Shown here: one piece after another, positions 59,573 to 64,000 of the stretch
Numbering within the stretch: the stretch's first letter is position 1
Layout of the letters: the number at the start of each line of letters is the position of its first letter
Assembly (NCBI RefSeq): GCF_004340525.1
Contig: NZ_SLWX01000015.1
Location: forward strand, 1-64,000
Length of the DNA stretch: 64,000 bases
Direction: 5' to 3'
DNA from: Chromatocurvus halotolerans
GTDB taxonomy: Bacteria; Pseudomonadota; Gammaproteobacteria; Pseudomonadales; Halieaceae
Position numbers and translations under genes: made by a program
Notes under the pieces: model-generated
The model's database searches: none
Told to the model about the DNA's origin: nothing
The model's input: only the letters and a program-made list of their open reading frames with translations

Positions 59573-61957
59573 ATGAAAATTGCCCTCGTCGCGCCCAGTC
59601 CCGTCCCGTTTGCTATTGGTGGCGCCGAAAATCTCTGGGCGTCCTGGCTCGCGGCGTTCAATGCCGCCCCCGGCGTGCAGGCAGATCTGATCAAGCTGCC
59701 CTCTCCCGAGGCCGACTTCTGGTCCATTATCGATAGCTACCGGCAGTTCTGCGAACTCGATCTGCAGCATTTTGATCGCGTGATCAGCACGAAATACCCG
59801 GCGTGGATGGTGGCTCATCCGGATCACCATGTGTATCTGCAGCACACCTTGCGCGGACTCTACGATAGCTGGCCGGCGGATCTGTCCCCTGAGGTGCCGG
59901 CCGCGGACGCAGCGCCTGTCGCGGCGCTGCTCTCCCTGCTGGCGCGCGCGCGGGGCTCACGCGACGCGCTGCCGGACATCTTTGCCAGCCTGGCGGCGCT
60001 GCGGGCAGCGCGTGAGACCCTGCCACTTGAGCTGTTCACCCTGCCGGGAGCGCTACTGCGACAGGTAGTGCACACGCTGGACAGCATCGGGCTCGCGCGC
60101 CAGGCCGTGCGTCGCTATGCCGCCATTTCGCATGAGGTTGCCGCGCGCCCGGCCTACTTCCCGCCGGAAGTCGATCGGGAGTCCGAGGTGGAGGTGTGGC
60201 ATCACCCCACGCTGACCCGGCCACCCCCGGATCCTGATATGCGTCTGCCGGCGGGCGCCATTTTTACCGCCAGTCGGCTGGACGCGCCGAAGCGACTGGA
60301 CCTGATTATCCGCGCCTATCAGCAGTCGGATCTGGGGCAGCCGCTGGTGATCGCCGGTGAGGGACCGCAACGGGCAGAGCTGGAAGCGCTGGCGGAGCAG
60401 GGCTGTGATGTACGGCTGCTCGGGCGGCTGGACGATGCGGCACTGGCTGCGGCGTACCGCCAGGCGGCTTTTGTGGTTTTTGTGCCACAGCGTGAAGATT
60501 ATGGCCTGATCACGCTTGAAGCGCTGCAGGCGGGCCGCCCGGTGCTGACCTGCAGCGACAGCGGCGGCGTACTGGAACTTGTGCGCGATGGCGAAAATGG
60601 GCTGGTAAGCGCGCCGGAGCCGGCGGCCCTGGCGGGCGCCATGCGTCGCCTGGCGACGGAGCCCGGCTTGCAGGCGCGGCTGGCGCGTTCGGCAAAAGGC
60701 AGTGTGGCACACATTCAGTGGCCGCCTTTAGTGAAGGCGTTTACCGGGTGTCCGCGTCGGCTCCTGGTGGTGAATACCTTCAGTGCCCTGCCGGCGATGA
60801 GCGGTGGCCAGCTCAGGCTGTTTCATCTGTACAGTGAGCTGGCGCGTCTGGCGGATGTGCACCTGGTCAATCTGGATCACAACGCGACTGAAGCGCAGAC
60901 CCGGTGGCTGGCCCCGGGACTGCGCGAAACACGCGTGCCCATGAGCGCGGAGCATCGTGCCTGTGAGCGTGCGCTGAGCGCGCGTCTGGGGGCATCCAGC
61001 GTGGATATGGCGGCGGCGCTTCATCCGGAGCTCAGCCCCGAGTGGCTCACGGCGATTGCGCGTGCGGCCGACACCGCGGATATGGTGATACTGAGCCATC
61101 CCTATGGCTGGCCAGCGCTGCAGGCCTGTGACGTGAGCCTTCCTACCGTTTATGAGGCGCACAATGTCGAGGCAGATCTGAAGGCCTCACTATTCACGGC
61201 TGACGCGCCGGAGCTGGCGGCGGTGCGCCGGATAGAGGGCAGCTGTGCTCGCACGGCACAGGCCGTTGTGTGCTGCAGCGTGCAGGACGCGGCGCGCATG
61301 CAGGAACTCTACGACCTGCCGCAATGCCCGGAGGTGGTGGCCAATGGCGTGGCGGCACACAGCTATACGGCGCCGGAGACGGCAAGCCGCGAGGCGCTGC
61401 GGGAGCGCCTCGGCCTTGCGCCCGCGCAGTCGCTGGCCGTGTTTGTCGGCAGCCTGCACGGCCCGAATGTTGAAGCTGCACTGGCGCTGCCCGCCCTTGC
61501 CCGTGCATGCCCGGACACCGTGATTTGCCTGATCGGCAGTGTTTGCGAGGCCCCTGAGCTGGGTGATCTGGCGCCACTGCCCGGGAATCTCTGGCGGACA
61601 GGTCGGGTCAGTCATGCCGAGCTTCGCGTGTGGCTGGCGGCGGCAGATGTCGGCTTGAACCCGGTGCGAAGCGGCTCGGGCACCAATCTCAAACTGCTGG
61701 AGTACGCTGCCGCGGGTCTGCCGATACTGAGCACACCGTTTGGCGGGCGCGGCGGCCTGCTGCGGGCCGATGAGCATTTCATGACCGCCGAGCCGGAAGG
61801 TTTCGCTGATGCGCTGCGCACCTTGCTCGCAGCGCCGGCGGCGCCCGAACGCTCAGCCCGCGCTGACGCGGCGCGGCGGCAAGCCCGGGGGGCGGGTGAC
61901 TGGAGGCATATCGCCAAATCCTTCTGGCGCGTCCTGGAGCCGGTGCTGTGCGACTGA
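59573..61957 (+). CDS. Two-domain GT4-type glycosyltransferase
   Basis: The 794-residue protein starts at ATG 59573 (MKIALVAPSPVPFAIGGAEN). It is two glycosyltransferase units in one chain. The first has SRLDAPKRLDLIIRAYQQSD and EDYGLITLEALQAGRPVLTC. The second, from about residue 390, has VYEAHNVEADLKASLFT and GSGTNLKLLEYAAAGLPILS. Each could add one sugar to the same glycan. It overlaps the next gene by 10 bp and opens a plus-strand export cluster. Confidence 0.86.
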   Translation: MKIALVAPSPVPFAIGGAENLWASWLAAFNAAPGVQADLIKLPSPEADFWSIIDSYRQFCELDLQHFDRVISTKYPAWMVAHPDHHVYLQHTLRGLYDSWPADLSPEVPAADAAPVAALLSLLARARGSRDALPDIFASLAALRAARETLPLELFTLPGALLRQVVHTLDSIGLARQAVRRYAAISHEVAARPAYFPPEVDRESEVEVWHHPTLTRPPPDPDMRLPAGAIFTASRLDAPKRLDLIIRAYQQSDLGQPLVIAGEGPQRAELEALAEQGCDVRLLGRLDDAALAAAYRQAAFVVFVPQREDYGLITLEALQAGRPVLTCSDSGGVLELVRDGENGLVSAPEPAALAGAMRRLATEPGLQARLARSAKGSVAHIQWPPLVKAFTGCPRRLLVVNTFSALPAMSGGQLRLFHLYSELARLADVHLVNLDHNATEAQTRWLAPGLRETRVPMSAEHRACERALSARLGASSVDMAAALHPELSPEWLTAIARAADTADMVILSHPYGWPALQACDVSLPTVYEAHNVEADLKASLFTADAPELAAVRRIEGSCARTAQAVVCCSVQDAARMQELYDLPQCPEVVANGVAAHSYTAPETASREALRERLGLAPAQSLAVFVGSLHGPNVEAALALPALARACPDTVICLIGSVCEAPELGDLAPLPGNLWRTGRVSHAELRVWLAAADVGLNPVRSGSGTNLKLLEYAAAGLPILSTPFGGRGGLLRADEHFMTAEPEGFADALRTLLAAPAAPERSARADAARRQARGAGDWRHIAKSFWRVLEPVLCD

Positions 61958-63117
61958 TCCTCGCCGTCGATGCCATTTTTCCACCCCTCACCGGTATTGG
62001 GCGCTATGCGCTTGAGCTGGCGCAGGGGCTGGCGGCGAGCGGTGAATTCGACTCGCTGCGCTATTATCTGCACGGCCGCTGGTTGACCGCAGCGCCGGGT
62101 GCCTCGCCCGAGGACAACAGCGCCATCGCCGACGGCGGCCGGCCCGGTATACTGGCCAAAGCCCGGGTGCAGCTGGCGCAGGTTCCCCTGGCGGTGCGTG
62201 TCTATGCGGCGCTGGCGCCGCGCGTGGCCAGCCTGCGACTGCGCCGCTACCGCGATCATGTTTTTCACTCGCCCAATTTCATCCTGCCGCCCTTTGCCGG
62301 ACCCTCAGTGGCCACCGTGCACGATTTATCCACCGTCATGTATCCGCAGTTTCACCCGGCGGCGCGGGTCGCGCTGATGCAGCGGGCCATGCCGCAAACG
62401 GTGGCACGCGCCACGCGGCTGATCACGCCGTCCGAGTCTGTGCGCCGGGAGGTGATTGCCCACTTCGGTCTGGCGGCGGGCCGCGTGGTGGCGACGCCGC
62501 TGGGGGTTGATCCTGTATTTGCGCCGCGGTGTGCCACGGATCTGGCCTCCGACCTGCGGACGCTCGGGCTGCAAGCGGGCACCTACCTTCTTTGTGTCGC
62601 CACGCTGGAGCCGCGCAAGAACATCGGGCGCTTACTGGATGCCTACCAGGATCTGCCGCAGGCGCTGCGGCAGCGCTACCCGCTGGTGCTGGCGGGTGCA
62701 CCCGGCTGGCATGGCGAAGCCCTGAACCGGCGCATCCGCGACCTGGCGCAGGGCGGCCAGGTGCGCCAGCTTGGCTATGTGTCCCAGGCGCAACTGCCTG
62801 CGCTGTATGCCGGCGCGCGCCTGTTTGCCTTTCCCGCCCTGTATGAGGGTTTCGGTCTGCCGGTACTGGAGGCGATGGCCAGTGGAGTGCCCGTGGTGAC
62901 CAGTGACTGCTCCTCGTTGCCGGAGGTGGCGGGCGATGCGGCGCTGCTGGTCAATCCTCTGGACACCGATGCGCTTCGTGCCGCACTGGCGCGCGGCCTG
63001 GAGGATGAGGGCTGGCGCGGTGTGGCGCGCGAGCGCGGCCTGGCGCGGGCCGCGGAGCGCAGTTGGCCGCAGTGCGTTGCCCGAACACTGGCGGTATATC
63101 GGAGCCTGTCGGCATGA
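61948..63117 (+). CDS. GT4-family glycosyltransferase
   Basis: The 389-residue enzyme starts at GTG 61948 (RLILAVDAIFPPLTGIGRYA). It has the GT-B fold: HSPNFILPPFAGPSVATVHD in the acceptor half, then LLCVATLEPRKNIGRLLDAY and LFAFPALYEGFGLPVLEAMA with the donor-binding Glu-x7-Glu. It is a retaining mannosyl/rhamnosyl-type transferase by family; the sugar is unknown. ATGA overlap with the permease. Confidence 0.9.
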   Translation: MRLILAVDAIFPPLTGIGRYALELAQGLAASGEFDSLRYYLHGRWLTAAPGASPEDNSAIADGGRPGILAKARVQLAQVPLAVRVYAALAPRVASLRLRRYRDHVFHSPNFILPPFAGPSVATVHDLSTVMYPQFHPAARVALMQRAMPQTVARATRLITPSESVRREVIAHFGLAAGRVVATPLGVDPVFAPRCATDLASDLRTLGLQAGTYLLCVATLEPRKNIGRLLDAYQDLPQALRQRYPLVLAGAPGWHGEALNRRIRDLAQGGQVRQLGYVSQAQLPALYAGARLFAFPALYEGFGLPVLEAMASGVPVVTSDCSSLPEVAGDAALLVNPLDTDALRAALARGLEDEGWRGVARERGLARAAERSWPQCVARTLAVYRSLSA

Positions 63118-63884
63118 ATCCGTCACTGGTCTGGAACTTCACCCGCCAGGAACTGGTGGACCGATACGCCGGCTCCTCTCTCGGTTTCGCCTGGGCATTC
63201 ATTCAGCCGCTGGTGCTGCTGTTTATTTTTGTCGTGATTTTCGGCGGCATCATGGGCGCGCGCCTGCCCGGGGTGGAGGGCGGCTGGGCCTACAGCATTT
63301 ATCTGGTGGCCGGCATGCTGCCGTGGCTGGCGTTTTCCGCCACGCTGATGCGCACATCCACGGTGTTTGTGGACAAACAGGGCGTGCTGTCCAAGGTGGG
63401 CCTGTCGCTGCCGGTGCTGCCGCTGTTCATCGTGATCGCCGAGACAGTCACCTTTGCGATCGCCCTCGGACTGTTTGCGCTGCTGCTGGTGAGTATTGAT
63501 CACCCCTGGCGGTTGCAGGTGCTGGCGCTGCCGCTGGTGTTTGCGGTGCAGCAGGCGCTGGCGCTGGGCCTGGGGCTGTTGCTGGCAACGCTGAACGTGT
63601 TCCTGCGCGATGTGCGCGAGTTCGTGGCCGTGCTCACGCAGCTGTGGTTCTGGCTGACGCCCATTGTGTGGGTGCCCGGCATTGTGGACACGGGCCTTTA
63701 CAGCAGGCTTTACCGCCTAAACCCCCTGCTGCCGCTTACCGAGTCCTACCACGCCATGTTTATCGGCGAGGCCGTGCTGCCGCTGAAGGCGCTCGCCGGC
63801 GTCGCTGCGCTGGCGCTGGCAGCGCTCGCGCTGGGCTGGTTTACGGTGCGCTGGCTGGAGCGGGAAATTCGGGACACGCTATGA
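63114..63884 (+). CDS. ABC-2-type polysaccharide export permease (second exporter)
   Basis: The 256-residue Wzm-like permease starts at ATG 63114. It has NFTRQELVDRYAGSSLGFAW at the N-terminus, six hydrophobic segments (LVLLFIFVVIFGGIMGARL, LALGLGLLLATLNVFLRDVR) and the LWFWLTPIVWVPGIV segment. It should export the glycan built by the two upstream glycosyltransferases. Confidence 0.92.
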   Translation: MNPSLVWNFTRQELVDRYAGSSLGFAWAFIQPLVLLFIFVVIFGGIMGARLPGVEGGWAYSIYLVAGMLPWLAFSATLMRTSTVFVDKQGVLSKVGLSLPVLPLFIVIAETVTFAIALGLFALLLVSIDHPWRLQVLALPLVFAVQQALALGLGLLLATLNVFLRDVREFVAVLTQLWFWLTPIVWVPGIVDTGLYSRLYRLNPLLPLTESYHAMFIGEAVLPLKALAGVAALALAALALGWFTVRWLEREIRDTL

Positions 63885-64000
63885 TTCAGGTCGATAACGT
63901 GTGCAAGCAGTTCCGCCTTTACCGTCGCCCGGTGGATCGTGTCAAGGAGCGGCTATTCCGCCGCTCTTTTCACAGCGTGCACCAGGCGCTGGATAACGTC
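63881..64000 (+). CDS. ABC polysaccharide exporter ATPase (cut by the window edge)
   Basis: The first 40 codons are visible. They begin MIQVDNVCKQFRLYRRPVDR and include VKERLFRRSFHSVHQALDNV, the typical N-terminus of Wzt-like ATPases with the sugar-exporter insertion. The start overlaps the permease stop (ATGA). The Walker motifs lie beyond the window. Confidence 0.88.
   Translation, partial: MIQVDNVCKQFRLYRRPVDRVKERLFRRSFHSVHQALDNV

Overview
The window (about 60% G+C over most of its length) comes from a gammaproteobacterium. The evidence is the order rpsU-yqeY-dnaG-rpoD with tsaD divergent, the run rsmA-apaG-apaH, cca, folB-folK, ubiC, and an alanine dehydrogenase / omega-amino-acid transaminase / Lrp cluster. 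A Cellvibrionales (Halieaceae-like) marine bacterium is my inference; the sequence does not prove it.

Positions 1-23754 are a tandem array of integrated elements at the 3' end of a tRNA gene with anticodon CAT (23678-23754, minus strand). The last 45-47 bp of this tRNA recur at 647-691 and 15113-15159, giving three attachment-site copies. Element A (about 647-15113) carries a tyrosine integrase, a primase/polymerase-helicase, RadC, small membrane proteins, an HNH nuclease, a TerB-like protein, an intact IS3-family insertion and a PEP-CTERM protein. Its right end is an ISL3-type remnant, and the same remnant lies left of the first att copy, so a third related element probably continues beyond the window. 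Element B (about 15113-23724, 8.6 kb) carries its own integrase, an AlpA-like regulator, an HUH replication protein and a defence cargo: a DUF3578/DUF3883 protein, a DUF4145 protein and a DRT2 reverse transcriptase with its ncRNA.

The DRT2 locus is the main discovery. Two ACAGAA motifs lie exactly 120 nt apart in the ncRNA upstream of the RT (22275-23552). If the 120-nt unit is copied into head-to-tail cDNA repeats, as is known for DRT2, the cDNA strand has a 40-codon frame with no stop in any turn of the repeat. It also has a Shine-Dalgarno sequence and ATG. A consensus promoter (TTGACA, 17 bp, TATAAT) forms only across the repeat junction, because the two hexamers are in the wrong order in the genome. 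This is the signature of a latent 'neo' gene.

Positions 23755-46744 are mostly conserved chromosome: a PuuD-like membrane protein, an FKBP isomerase, amino-acid metabolism genes, a cytochrome b561 with a membrane-anchored LuxR regulator, ubiC, the macromolecular-synthesis operon, tsaD-folB-folK, cca, an S1/P1 nuclease and rsmA-apaG-apaH. Three toxin-antitoxin modules are interspersed (MazEF, AbiEi/AbiEii, RHH/PIN), with a broken Xre/MbcA antitoxin.

Positions 46745-51423 hold an ABC polysaccharide-export permease and its ATPase, separated by a 3.1-kb patch of Rpn-nuclease copies, a repeat, and broken toxin-antitoxin genes. The patch sits between a complete permease and a shrunken duplicate of it. 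Positions 51452-64000 are a secretion and surface-glycan region: a type I secretion trio, a SapC-like protein, two methyltransferases, two glycosyltransferases and a second ABC exporter cut by the window edge.
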